Notes: generated by a model from the sequence alone, not told the origin. 24,196 nt of DNA from Opitutia bacterium UBA953 (GCA_002293125.1 DBCR01000010.1:1-24196); one strand, 5' to 3'. Numbered from the stretch's first letter, positions 13,723 to 21,385 are shown. Made by a program: numbers and translations.

Positions 13723-15909
13723 TCACTCCTCGCCGCGAAGGCGGGGGAGCAGGCCGGTGATGCGGCGCGAATCCGAAGCGTTGCGCACGGCCATCGCGTA
13801 GGCCGTCGGGTCGCCGACCAGGATGACCTGCTTCCGGCCGCGCGTGACGGCGGTGTAGACGAGGTTGCGCGCGAGCATGATGCTGTGCTGGCGGAGCAGG
13901 GGGACGACGACGGCCGGGAATTCGGAGCCCTGCGACTTGTGGATGCTCACCGCGTAGGCGAGGTGCAGGTCGCCTTGTTCGCCGCGTTCGAGCTCCACGC
14001 GGGCGCCGTCGAAGTCGATCAGCAGCGTGCCTTCCTCGTTCTGGCCGAGCACCACGCCAAAGTCGCCGTTGAAGACGTTCTTGTCGTAGTTGTTGCGGGT
14101 CTGGATGACCTTATCACCAGGCTGGATGCGGCCCGGGCGCGCATCAGCGCCGCGCAGGCGGCCTTGGAGCGCAAGGTTGAAGGCCTGGATGCCGCCGGTG
14201 CCTTTGTGCATCGGCGCGAGCACCTGGATGTCACGCAAGGGGTCGAAGCGTAGCGCCTTCGGGAGGATGTCGCAGCAGAGCTTCGTGACCATCGCCACGC
14301 AGGCTTCGGGATCGTCGACGCGGACGAAGTGGATGTCCCGGGTGAAGTCGAGTTTTGCGGGATCCTCGACCGGCGTGGGCGGGGTGGTGTCGGCGTGTAG
14401 GATGCCGTGGGCGACCGTGACGATGCCGCTGCGGGCGCCTTGGCGGAAGACCGTGTCGAGGCGCGTGACCGCGGCCGCGCCGGAATCGATGAGGTCGCCA
14501 AGCACGTTACCCGCGCCGACGGACGGGAGCTGGTTGACGTCGCCGACGAGGAGGAGGTGGGCCGTGCCGGGGACGGCGCGCAGGAGCGAGGCCGCGAGCT
14601 TGGTGTCCAGCATCGAGGATTCGTCGATGATGACGAAGTCCGTCGCGAGCGGGTTCTCGGCGTTGGCGGTGAAGCCGCCGGCCGCGGGATCGAACTTCAG
14701 CAGACGATGGATCGTCGAGGCCTGCACGCGCGTTGCTTCTGTCATGCGTTTCGCCGCGCGGCCGGTGGGCGCGCCGAGGGCCATGCGCACGCGCTTGGCG
14801 CCGAGGATGTCGCACAGGGCCTTGAGGATGGTTGTCTTACCGGTGCCGGGGCCGCCGGTGAGGACGGTGACCTTGTTCTGCAAAGCCATGAGCACGCCCG
14901 CCGCCTGCGCGGGCGAGAAGGCGAAGCCGGCGCGGGTCTGGGCCCATTCGACGGCCTTATCGGCGACGATGGTCGGCAGGCCCGAAGGCGTGGCGAGGAA
15001 GCGCTGGATGGAGGCGGCGATGGACTTCTCGGCGTTCTCCTGCGGGCGGAGCTGCACGAGGCGGACGCCGCGCGTCGAGAGCACGCCGACCGCCTTTTCT
15101 TCCATCAGCTTGCGGAGGCGGTCATGGACGATCGTCTTGTCGACCTCGAGGAGTTCGGTGGCTTTCTCGAGCAGGCCTTCGTCGGGGAAGGCGCTGTGGC
15201 CTTCGCCTTCAAGTTCTTCAAGCGTGTGCAGGATGCCCGCATCGACGCGCTGCGGACCAGCGGTGGGCAGTCCGAGATTGCGGGCGATCTTATCGGCGGT
15301 CTTGAAGCCGACGCCTTCGACCTCGCGGCACACGCGATAAGGTTCGCTCGTCAGGACCTTCTTGGCGTCCTGGCCGTAGGCCTTCACGATGCGGATGCAA
15401 AGGGCGTTCGTCACGCCGTACGTCTGCAGGAAGACCATCACTTCGCGCAGGGCTTTCTGGTCATCCCAGGCGGCCTTGATGGCCTTCGCGCGCCCGGGGC
15501 CGATGCCTTCCACTTCACGGAGGCGTCCCGATTGGTTGGAGATGATGTCGAAAGTGCGGACGCCGAACTTCGCGACGATCTTGTCGGCGTAGGTCTTGCC
15601 GATGCCCTTGATGAGGCCGCTACCGAGGTATTTGCGGATACCGTGGACGGACGAAGGAAGACGTGAACTGAAGGTGCGCACGCGCAGCTGCGGGCCGTGC
15701 GAAGGGTGGCGCTCCCAATGCCCAGTGACGTCGACGGTCTCGCCGCACTGTAGTCCGGTCATGTTGCCGAGGATGATGACTTTTTCGCCGGCTTCCGGTG
15801 CGAGTTCGGCAATCGTAAAATGGGTCTCCTCATCAAGCCACAGGATGCGCTCGACCACGCCCGAAAGGGTGGTTTCGGGTCCGCGCGGCGGTTCGCGTGG
15901 CGGCGACAT
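13723..15909 (-). CDS. recD2: RecD2-type ATP-dependent DNA helicase (SF1B)
   Basis: The ATG at 15907-15909 (MSPPREPP) gives 728 residues; a TTG four codons upstream is possible. The N-terminal OB-like region (LSGVVERILWLDEETHFTIAEL) is followed by helix-hairpin-helix repeats near 90-210 (KGIGKTYADKI, VEGIGPGRAKAI, VEGVGFKTADKIA), the feature that separates RecD2 from RecD. The motor has Walker A GGPGTGKT at about 352-359, Walker B VIIDESSML with Asp near 429, GDVNQLPSVGAGNVL (motif III), and HKSQGSEFP plus YTAVTRGRK near the end. RecD2 is a 5'-3' helicase acting in repair without RecBC. The gene follows the HAD phosphatase by 43 bases. Confidence 0.95.
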   Translation of the reverse strand: MSPPREPPRGPETTLSGVVERILWLDEETHFTIAELAPEAGEKVIILGNMTGLQCGETVDVTGHWERHPSHGPQLRVRTFSSRLPSSVHGIRKYLGSGLIKGIGKTYADKIVAKFGVRTFDIISNQSGRLREVEGIGPGRAKAIKAAWDDQKALREVMVFLQTYGVTNALCIRIVKAYGQDAKKVLTSEPYRVCREVEGVGFKTADKIARNLGLPTAGPQRVDAGILHTLEELEGEGHSAFPDEGLLEKATELLEVDKTIVHDRLRKLMEEKAVGVLSTRGVRLVQLRPQENAEKSIAASIQRFLATPSGLPTIVADKAVEWAQTRAGFAFSPAQAAGVLMALQNKVTVLTGGPGTGKTTILKALCDILGAKRVRMALGAPTGRAAKRMTEATRVQASTIHRLLKFDPAAGGFTANAENPLATDFVIIDESSMLDTKLAASLLRAVPGTAHLLLVGDVNQLPSVGAGNVLGDLIDSGAAAVTRLDTVFRQGARSGIVTVAHGILHADTTPPTPVEDPAKLDFTRDIHFVRVDDPEACVAMVTKLCCDILPKALRFDPLRDIQVLAPMHKGTGGIQAFNLALQGRLRGADARPGRIQPGDKVIQTRNNYDKNVFNGDFGVVLGQNEEGTLLIDFDGARVELERGEQGDLHLAYAVSIHKSQGSEFPAVVVPLLRQHSIMLARNLVYTAVTRGRKQVILVGDPTAYAMAVRNASDSRRITGLLPRLRGEE

Positions 15910-15952
15910 GCGGGAAGCCAATCATCCCCGCGGGGCGGGGGCGAAACGAAAA

Positions 15953-16612
15953 TCAGCCTAGACCGAAGAGTTCGCGGCCCAGCTCGGGCAGTCCAGCATG
16001 GACGGTGTCCGGGGCGTAGGGGGCGAGTTCCTCGGCGGTGTGGCTGCCGGTCGTCACGCAATGAATCGCGGCGAGCTTGCCGTTACGGGCCGTGGCGATG
16101 TCGAAAGGCGAATCCCCGACCATGACCGTACGGGCGGGGTCGGCCTTGAGCGTGGAGAGGACGAAGTGGGTGAACTCTGGCTGAGGCTTGCGCCAGGGAT
16201 GGACGTTGGTACCGAAGACCGCGTCGACGGCGTCATCGAGCCCGAGGTGCTTCATGATCTTCTTGGAGTTAGCGTCGTCCTTATTGGTGTAGACCGCGAC
16301 CCGGACGCCTTTAGCGCGGAGGCCGACGAGGATTTCGCGGCAGCCAGGGTAGGCGCGCAGGCCGTGATACATCACGGCTGGAAAGTGCTCGCGGAACAGG
16401 CGCGTCGCCGTGGGGGCGTTGGCTTCGCCGGCCAGCTTGACGACGGTCACGTTGACCGAGCCGCCGACCGCGCGACGGATCTGCTCCAAGGTCACGCCAG
16501 GAAGGCCCATCATGCTCATCACGTCGTCGTAGCATCGGTGGATGGCTTCGAAGTTGTCGACGAGGGTACCGTCGAGGTCGAAAAGGACGGTTTCGGGAAC
16601 GGGGCGGGCCAT
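15953..16612 (-). CDS. HAD-superfamily phosphatase, phosphoglycolate phosphatase-like
   Basis: The ATG at 16610-16612 (MARPVPET) gives 219 residues, the usual length of Gph-type enzymes. Motif I is FDLDGTLVDN (nucleophile Asp12, acid Asp14), motif II VYTNKDD (Thr109), the Lys in WRKPQPE (142), and motif III VGDSPFDIATA (Asp167, Asp171). The helical cap of residues about 20-85 fits subfamily IA. Likely substrates are 2-phosphoglycolate, formed during DNA end repair and by oxygenase side reactions, or another small sugar phosphate; sequence alone does not decide. The neighbouring recD2 would fit a link to DNA repair. It is divergent from the His-tailed membrane protein. Confidence 0.88.
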   Translation of the reverse strand: MARPVPETVLFDLDGTLVDNFEAIHRCYDDVMSMMGLPGVTLEQIRRAVGGSVNVTVVKLAGEANAPTATRLFREHFPAVMYHGLRAYPGCREILVGLRAKGVRVAVYTNKDDANSKKIMKHLGLDDAVDAVFGTNVHPWRKPQPEFTHFVLSTLKADPARTVMVGDSPFDIATARNGKLAAIHCVTTGSHTAEELAPYAPDTVHAGLPELGRELFGLG

Positions 16613-16700
16613 ACAACGCTTAATCAGGAGGCAGTGAGGCGAGATTCCAAGTTTGGATTTGCACGCTAAGCCTGCTCCCCTAGGTTGCCGCCATATTCCT

Positions 16701-17336
16701 ATGAGCTTCTCGCTGGACCTTACTAAGCCCCTCGGCCGCCTCGGCCTGGCCATCAACACTCTCGTTCTCGGGGTCGTCTTTTACGGCATCTCCGTCGGCG
16801 CCTACCACTACATGACCCATACTCTGCCCGAGTCTGGTGCCCATGCCAAGGAAGCCGCCGTGAAGGCCGCGCTGGTGGAGAAGGCCGTCGCCAAGGCCAA
16901 GGCCGCCGCCAAAGGCAAGGCTTTCGACGAGAAGTCCGCCATCGCTGCGGCGGAAGCCGCCGCTGAGCCTGAAGTGAATAAGCAGGCCGAGAAGATTCAT
17001 CACGACGCCGCCGGAATCTGGGCTCCGTTCGCCCTCTTCCTGCTGATCATCTCGGCTACTTTCTTCGCTGGTTTCCTCTCCGTCTATGTCCAGCGTCGCG
17101 CCAACGATGGCGGCCTGAAGGGTCTCTGGATCTTCACCAATCACCTCGGTGCCTGGGCCTTTGCCAGCTACGTGGCCTTCTATCCTTACCTCGCTGACCA
17201 CGGTCTGCGTAACGCTTGGGCGCCGGCCTTCATCGGCGGCCTGGTGCTCCTCCTGCCGGTCCTCTTCGCGGGCGAAGGTCATCACGACCACGACCATGAT
17301 CATGGCGATGGCCATGATCATGGCCACACCCACTGA
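16701..17336 (+). CDS. Unknown membrane protein with Ala/Lys-rich linker and His/Asp C-terminal tail
   Basis: The ATG at 16701 gives 211 residues. I do not recognise the family. One hydrophobic segment lies at about 15-36, followed by an Ala/Lys/Glu-rich, probably helical stretch (residues about 45-105) and three further hydrophobic segments (about 110-130, 145-165 and 173-190). The last 18 residues, starting HHDHDHDHGDG, are almost only His, Asp and Gly, a likely metal-binding tail for zinc, nickel or copper. The tail DNA includes two copies of a 12-base palindrome at 17294-17305 and 17312-17323. No metal transporter or regulator is adjacent. Possible roles are a metal sensor or metal-handling membrane protein; this is inference. 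Confidence 0.8.
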   Translation: MSFSLDLTKPLGRLGLAINTLVLGVVFYGISVGAYHYMTHTLPESGAHAKEAAVKAALVEKAVAKAKAAAKGKAFDEKSAIAAAEAAAEPEVNKQAEKIHHDAAGIWAPFALFLLIISATFFAGFLSVYVQRRANDGGLKGLWIFTNHLGAWAFASYVAFYPYLADHGLRNAWAPAFIGGLVLLLPVLFAGEGHHDHDHDHGDGHDHGHTH

Positions 17337-17346
17337 GCCGGCTCAG
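17333..17346. other. 14-base palindrome spanning two convergent stop codons
   Basis: CTGAGCCGGCTCAG is a perfect palindrome. It contains the TGA of the plus-strand His-tailed protein gene (17334-17336) and, on the other strand, the TGA of surE (17345-17343). As RNA it could form a 5-base stem with a CCGG loop. There is no T tract on either side, so calling it a terminator is not justified. A one-mismatch copy lies at 20795-20808. Confidence 0.6.
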
Positions 17347-18110
17347 AGCGGCGCGGTGGCGCCGAAGTCGAAGACCGTGTGACTGATCAGGCCTCGCTCC
17401 AATACAGCGAGGTCTGATTGTTTATCGGTGGTGAGGTTCTCACCATCGTTCCAGGCGAACGAGAAGCCCTGCGCCGAACGTTTGAAGAGGGAGCCGTGGC
17501 GGACGAGGGCCGGCGTGCTTCGTTCCATCGCGGTATCGTCGGTGACACTCGCGGGGTAGTTGAGGCTATGCACGTGCAGATCGTGGCTGGGCAGGCCGAC
17601 GCGTCCCTTAGCGAAGCGGGCGGCGTGGCGGCAGGCGGCCTCGAGGTGTGGGCGGAGGGCCGGAGGACAGACCGCCGAGTTGCGGTGGACCTGTTCGAAG
17701 AGCGATTTCTCGAGGTCGAGGGAGCAGGCCACGGCCGGCAGGCCCCAGGATGTGCCTTCGGTCGCACCAGCGAGGGTGCCGGAGCTCAGGCAGAGGGGCA
17801 TGGTGGCGTTGAAGCCGATGTTGATGCCGGAGAGGACCACGTCGGGCTTCACGGGCATGAGGTGGCCGAGGGCGATGTTGACGCAGTCGGAGGGGGTGCC
17901 GTCGATGGACCAGGCTTGCCGGCCGAGGTTCGGGTAGTCGGCGAGGGTGACTTCGCGGTGGCGGCTAAAGGCGCGGCCGATCCAGCTGCGTTCGCCCGAG
18001 GGGGCTGCGACGACGACGTCGAAGCCTTCGGCCATGCAGGCGGCGACCAAGGCGTGGAGGAAGGCGGCGTTGATGCCGTCGTCGTTGGTCAGCAGGGCTA
18101 AGGGCTTCAT
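17343..18110 (-). CDS. surE: SurE-family 5'/3'-nucleotidase
   Basis: The ATG at 18108-18110 (MKPLALLTNDDGI) gives 255 residues, typical for SurE. The active-site blocks are present: Asp10-Asp11 in TNDDG, the serine in APSGERSWIG (Ser42), GTPSDCVN, Asn97 in SGINIGFN, and SSGTLAGATEG. SurE removes phosphate from nucleoside monophosphates, with a divalent metal, in the cytoplasm and is linked to stationary-phase survival. The longer frame upstream belongs to the McsA-like gene, whose stop lies 10 bases before this start, so the two are probably cotranscribed. It converges on the His-tailed protein gene, with 6 bases between stops. Confidence 0.92.
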   Translation of the reverse strand: MKPLALLTNDDGINAAFLHALVAACMAEGFDVVVAAPSGERSWIGRAFSRHREVTLADYPNLGRQAWSIDGTPSDCVNIALGHLMPVKPDVVLSGINIGFNATMPLCLSSGTLAGATEGTSWGLPAVACSLDLEKSLFEQVHRNSAVCPPALRPHLEAACRHAARFAKGRVGLPSHDLHVHSLNYPASVTDDTAMERSTPALVRHGSLFKRSAQGFSFAWNDGENLTTDKQSDLAVLERGLISHTVFDFGATAPL

Positions 18111-18120
18111 TCTAATAAGG

Positions 18121-18606
18121 TCAGGACTGGGCTCCCGGGAGGCTGGCTTCGATTTCCGCAATTTGGTCCCGGAGGACCGCGGCGGTCTCATAGTCCTCTT
18201 CCCTGAGTGCGGATTTAAGGAGGAGACGGGCCTTGGTCAGTTTAGCCTCGCGGTCGGCGGCGGCATCATAGGGGCGGCGGCCATGGTGTTCTAGGCCTGG
18301 CTGGATGCGGGCGATGGTGGCCAAAGCCTGGGGGGCATGCGCCTCGTAGCAGGTGGCGCAGCCGAAGCGATGGACCCGGTCAAAGTCAGCCCACCGGAAG
18401 CCGCAGGTGGGGCATTTGCCCCGGCCGACGGGGGTGGGGACGGTCAGCTTGAGCCCGAGCGCGAGGGAAGGCAGGATGGAGTCCGAGAGCAGGGAGGGGC
18501 AGCCTTGGCAGCAGGCGTAGGTCTCCGCTTTCCCCCCGGCGACGAGGGTGAAGTACACGACGGCGTTCTGGACGCAGCCCTGGCAGGATGGCGGACGAGG
18601 AATCAA
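18121..18606 (-). CDS. McsA-like zinc protein with UvrB/UvrC motif
   Basis: The only in-frame start after the upstream stop is TTG 18606-18604, supported by GGTGGGAG just before it, giving 161 residues. Four cysteine pairs, C8xxC11, C33xxC36, C65xxC68 and C83xxC86, look like zinc ribbons, and residues about 120-155 form a UvrB/UvrC motif (LLKSALREEDYETAAVLRDQIAEIE). This is the build of McsA, the activator of the McsB arginine kinase that marks proteins for ClpCP, though this copy has no mcsB or clpC beside it. It may act in protein quality control or metal stress. surE follows 10 bases downstream. Confidence 0.8.
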   Translation of the reverse strand: MIPRPPSCQGCVQNAVVYFTLVAGGKAETYACCQGCPSLLSDSILPSLALGLKLTVPTPVGRGKCPTCGFRWADFDRVHRFGCATCYEAHAPQALATIARIQPGLEHHGRRPYDAAADREAKLTKARLLLKSALREEDYETAAVLRDQIAEIEASLPGAQS

Positions 18607-18694
18607 GCACTCCCACCATGCACGCGAACGGCTGCCGATTCAAGTGCGACCACGAACCTTTTCAGGTTGAAGCCATCCCGATGGCGGATTGCCT

Positions 18695-19552
18695 ATGAAA
18701 GCGATGCTTTCTCCTGTCCTCACGATCGTGCTAGCTGACTCGGCGAAGGGTGCTCTCTGGTATTTCCAGCAGATGGATTCCGCCGGACTGGCTGTCGCCG
18801 GCGTCCTGCTCATCTGCTCCTTCATCGGTTGGGGTGCGATGATCGGTAAATGGTCCGACGTCCAAGAACTCCGCCGTCGTAACCACGCGTTCGAGCGTCG
18901 CCTGCGTGATGAGCCTTCCGTCGTCGCGCTCAACTTCCCACGCGGTTCGAATCTCGGACCTTATGAATTCCTCGTCGCTGAAGCGGTGTCCGCCGTGCAG
19001 CGGCACAAGGGGCGCCTCGTCCGTCAGTCCGACGTCACTTTGTGCATGGGCCACGTCGAGAACGCGGTGCAGCGTGGCGTCGCCCGCACGATGGTGAAAT
19101 ATGAGGAAAAGATGGTCATCCTCAGTTCGCTTGTTTCCGGCGGGCCGTTCCTCGGCCTGCTCGGCACCGTCTGGGGCGTGATGGTCACCTTCGGCGCGCT
19201 GACCGAGAAGGCCAGCATCGCGCAGCTCGCTCCCGGCGTCTGCGGCGCCCTCGTCACCACGACGCTCGGCCTGCTCGTCGCGATCCCCGCCACCTTCGGC
19301 TACAATTACCTGCTCACGCAGGTGAAGATCATGACGACCGAGCTGGAGAATTTCGCGAGCTCGCTCGCCGACCGCGTCGAACTCGAGCTCGAAGGCGAAG
19401 CCCGCCGTAACTTCGAAGCGGTCCAGGAGCGCGAGCGCCTCCTTCGCGCCTCCGCCCCGGCTTCTCCTGTCGCGGTCACCGCGTCGGCCACGTCGGCGCC
19501 GATCGCCACCGAACCTCCGGCCGCCTTGCCGGGTTGGGAAGACGCCCAGTAA
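18695..19552 (+). CDS. exbB: ExbB/TolQ/MotA-family proton channel protein
   Basis: ATG 18695 gives 285 residues (an upstream TTG and an ATG three codons later are alternatives). There is an N-terminal membrane helix (LAVAGVLLICSFIGWGAMI, about 30-50), a cytoplasmic segment, and the MotA/TolQ/ExbB core GPFLGLLGTVWGVMVTFGAL, then APGVCGALVTTTLGLLVAIPATFGYNYL. ExbB forms the pentameric channel that uses the proton gradient with ExbD to drive TonB or TolA. The Ala/Pro-rich C-terminal tail (about 250-285) is not conserved in the family. exbD follows after 6 bases and a TolA/TonB-like gene after that, forming a three-gene operon. Whether it is a Tol or Ton system is not decided by sequence alone. 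Confidence 0.9.
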   Translation: MKAMLSPVLTIVLADSAKGALWYFQQMDSAGLAVAGVLLICSFIGWGAMIGKWSDVQELRRRNHAFERRLRDEPSVVALNFPRGSNLGPYEFLVAEAVSAVQRHKGRLVRQSDVTLCMGHVENAVQRGVARTMVKYEEKMVILSSLVSGGPFLGLLGTVWGVMVTFGALTEKASIAQLAPGVCGALVTTTLGLLVAIPATFGYNYLLTQVKIMTTELENFASSLADRVELELEGEARRNFEAVQERERLLRASAPASPVAVTASATSAPIATEPPAALPGWEDAQ

Positions 19553-19558
19553 GCCCGC

Positions 19559-19984
19559 ATGGCCCGCTCCTTCTCCAGACCCAACCGGCTCCACGTCATC
19601 AGCGAGCTGAACGTGACGCCGATGCTCGATCTTTGCTTCGTGTTGCTGATCATCTTCATGATCGCCGCGCCGGTGCTGGAGCAGACCACCGCGGTCAATC
19701 TGCCCAAGTCCGACAAGGGCGCCGGTAAGACGCCGGACGCGAAGGTACAGTACCGTATCGTGACCATTGACCGAAATGGGGCCTATGCGATCGGCGCTCG
19801 CCCCGTCACCTTCGCTCAACTGGAGGCTGAGTTCGCCAGTCTGGCGGCGCTACCCGAGGCGGACCAGCCGGTCGTCCGTATCCGCGGTGACGGCGTGTTG
19901 GCCTTCCAGAAGATCATCGACGTCCTCTCCGCGGCCAAGGCCAAAGGCCTGACGAAGGCGTCCTTCGACACCGAGACCCGCTGA
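19559..19984 (+). CDS. exbD: ExbD/TolR-family biopolymer transport protein
   Basis: The 141-residue protein has a short cytoplasmic N-terminus, then ISELNVTPMLDLCFVLLIIFMIAAPVL: the ExbD helix with the essential Asp (Asp24) that carries protons, after the SELNVTPxxD entry motif. The periplasmic part (residues about 60-141) is the ExbD/TolR dimer domain. It pairs with the ExbB-like channel, whose gene ends 6 bases upstream, and the next gene starts one base after its TGA. The tight spacing implies translational coupling. Confidence 0.93.
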   Translation: MARSFSRPNRLHVISELNVTPMLDLCFVLLIIFMIAAPVLEQTTAVNLPKSDKGAGKTPDAKVQYRIVTIDRNGAYAIGARPVTFAQLEAEFASLAALPEADQPVVRIRGDGVLAFQKIIDVLSAAKAKGLTKASFDTETR

Positions 19985-19985
19985 G

Positions 19986-20798
19986 ATGTCGAACGGAGGC
20001 AAAGGTTGGATCGGCTCCGTCGCGGTGCACCTCGGCATCATCGGCGTGATCGTCGGTTTTTCCTGGTATGCCGCACGTCATGGCGGCGAAACCATTGAGT
20101 CCGTCGACCCCGGTCTGCAGATCGACATGAATAGCATCCCTGGCAAACGCCCGGGTGAGATCGGCAAGGTCGCCGGCGTCGCCAAGGGTTCCGAATCCGG
20201 TTCTAACAGCGGCGTCGCCCGCATCCATCTCAAGAAGCTCGATGTGGCGAAGATTCTTCGTGAACGCGAGCAGGCCGAAGAGGCCGCGCAGTCTTCGGCG
20301 AACTCGCCCAAGACAATGACCAAGGTTTCGAGCAAGAACGGAACGAGCAGCAATAATCCCAAGAAGACGACGCTCGGAGACTTCAATAACTCGAAGGGCG
20401 TCGGCAAGCCAGGCACGTCGTCCAAGACGGGCGGTATCGGCGGCGTTTCCGTCAAGAAGGGTCGAAACTACGGCACCGGTGATAACGGCGGTGAAGGCGG
20501 TTCGGCTTCGGAGCGGCAACTCTACGCCGGCGAAGTCGAGGCTAAGCTCCGGAGCGCTTGGAACGAAATCCTCGCGGCCGAGGGCGCCTCGATTGCCTCC
20601 GCGGGCTCCTGCAGTGTCACGGTCGCCATCGATGCTTCCGGGTTCGCCAGTTTTTCCGGTTGGGTGACCTCCCCGTCTGACGCACGTATGGCCGAGTTGG
20701 TCAAACGCGCCTGCGGAAGGATTGGTAACTGCGGCAAGCCGCCGGGCGGCAAGGCCTTCAAGATCGACTTCAGCAAAATAAGCGCGAGCGACGGCTGA
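19986..20798 (+). CDS. TolA/TonB-like energy transducer with low-complexity periplasmic linker
   Basis: The 270-residue protein has an N-terminal anchor (WIGSVAVHLGIIGVIVGFSWYA, about 8-29) and a long Gly/Ser/Lys/Asn-rich middle part (about 50-175), in place of the Pro-rich linker of TonB. The C-terminal domain (about 180-265) starts YAGEVEAKLRSAWNEIL, then VTVAIDASGFASFSGWVTSPSDARMAELVKRAC, typical of TolA/TonB C-terminal folds. Cys209, 243 and 249 could form a disulfide. It follows exbB and exbD in the same operon, so it is probably the third member of an energised outer-membrane system. TolB and Pal are not nearby. The exact partner, a TonB-type receptor or Pal, is unknown. Confidence 0.8.
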   Translation: MSNGGKGWIGSVAVHLGIIGVIVGFSWYAARHGGETIESVDPGLQIDMNSIPGKRPGEIGKVAGVAKGSESGSNSGVARIHLKKLDVAKILREREQAEEAAQSSANSPKTMTKVSSKNGTSSNNPKKTTLGDFNNSKGVGKPGTSSKTGGIGGVSVKKGRNYGTGDNGGEGGSASERQLYAGEVEAKLRSAWNEILAAEGASIASAGSCSVTVAIDASGFASFSGWVTSPSDARMAELVKRACGRIGNCGKPPGGKAFKIDFSKISASDG

Positions 20799-20808
20799 GC
20801 CGGTTCAG
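20795..20808. other. Near-palindrome spanning two convergent stop codons
   Basis: CTGAGCCGGTTCAG contains the TGA of the TolA/TonB-like gene (20796-20798) and, on the minus strand, the TGA of the RidA-family gene (20807-20805). It differs by one base from the perfect palindrome at 17333-17346, which also covers two convergent stops; in RNA from the plus strand the change gives a G-U pair. No T tract follows. Confidence 0.5.
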
Positions 20809-21269
20809 TCGCGGACCTCGAGCACGATCTGGACCTCAACGGAGACGCCGAGGGGTAGACCGTTCACGGAAACCGCGGCGCGCGCGTGCTTGCCGGCGTC
20901 GCCAAAGACTTGGAGCAGGAACTCCGAGGCGCCGTTGAGCACCTTGGGACTGTCGCTGAAGCCATCGACGCCGTTGACGAAACCATTGACCATCACCACG
21001 CGGCTGACGCGATCCAGCGAGCCCAAGGCGGCCTTGGCGTTGGCCAGCGCATTGAGCACGCAGAGCTTGGCGGCCACGGCGGCTTGGGCGATGTCGACCT
21101 CGCGACCAACCTTGCCGAGCGACGCCACCTTGCCGTCCTTCATCGGCAGCGTGCCGGCGAGGTAGAGCAGGTTGCCCGTCCGAACGGCCGGGACATAAGC
21201 GCCAGCGACGGCGGGAGGGGTCGGCAGGGTGTTGCCAAGTTCGGTGAGGCGGGCTTCGACGGAGGACAT
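20805..21269 (-). CDS. RidA/YjgF-family protein
   Basis: The 154-residue protein matches the longer RidA group: VRTGNLLYLAGTLPMKDGK, QAAVAAKLCVLNALANAKAALGSLDRVSRVVMVNGFVN, SPKVLNGASEFLLQVFGDAGKHARAAVSVNGLPLGVSVEVQIVLEV. RidA proteins are trimers that hydrolyse reactive enamine and imine intermediates made by PLP enzymes; not all subfamilies keep this activity. This group often replaces the catalytic Arg of true RidA with other residues, so deaminase activity is not certain. ATG 21267-21269 lacks a Shine-Dalgarno sequence. It lies downstream of the secreted-protein gene and a possible tiny ORF, and converges on the TolA-like gene with 6 bases between stops. Confidence 0.88.
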   Translation of the reverse strand: MSSVEARLTELGNTLPTPPAVAGAYVPAVRTGNLLYLAGTLPMKDGKVASLGKVGREVDIAQAAVAAKLCVLNALANAKAALGSLDRVSRVVMVNGFVNGVDGFSDSPKVLNGASEFLLQVFGDAGKHARAAVSVNGLPLGVSVEVQIVLEVRD

Positions 21270-21273
21270 AAGT

Positions 21274-21366
21274 TCAGAGCCAATACTTGGGCCAGCGGGC
21301 CTCTCGGCGCAAGTTGTGATAGAAGAGGACGGCCTCGTCGCCGCGCATCTTCTTCAGGAGTTCCAA
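21274..21366 (-). CDS. Possible small ORF of 24-30 residues before the RidA-family gene
   Basis: In the 116-base gap between the secreted-protein gene and the RidA-family gene there is an open frame ending in TGA 21276-21274, four bases before the RidA ATG. A TTG at 21366-21364 gives 30 residues; an ATG at 21348-21346 gives 24, beginning MRGDEAVLFYH and ending RWPKYWL. The aromatic and basic content looks protein-like, and the spacing to the RidA start would allow translational coupling. Without homologues this stays tentative. Confidence 0.3.
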   Translation of the reverse strand: MELLKKMRGDEAVLFYHNLRREARWPKYWL

Positions 21367-21385
21367 GGAGGCGAGGCCTACGGCC

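Noticed and set aside
15926..15935. CCCCGCGGGG palindrome between the HAD phosphatase gene and recD2
   Set aside because: It has no loop or T tract and is common in high-GC DNA; the two genes seem to be one transcript.
18655..18668. AACCT/AGGTT hairpin between the McsA-like gene and exbB
   Set aside because: The five-base stem is short and expected by chance; no promoter element lines up with it convincingly.
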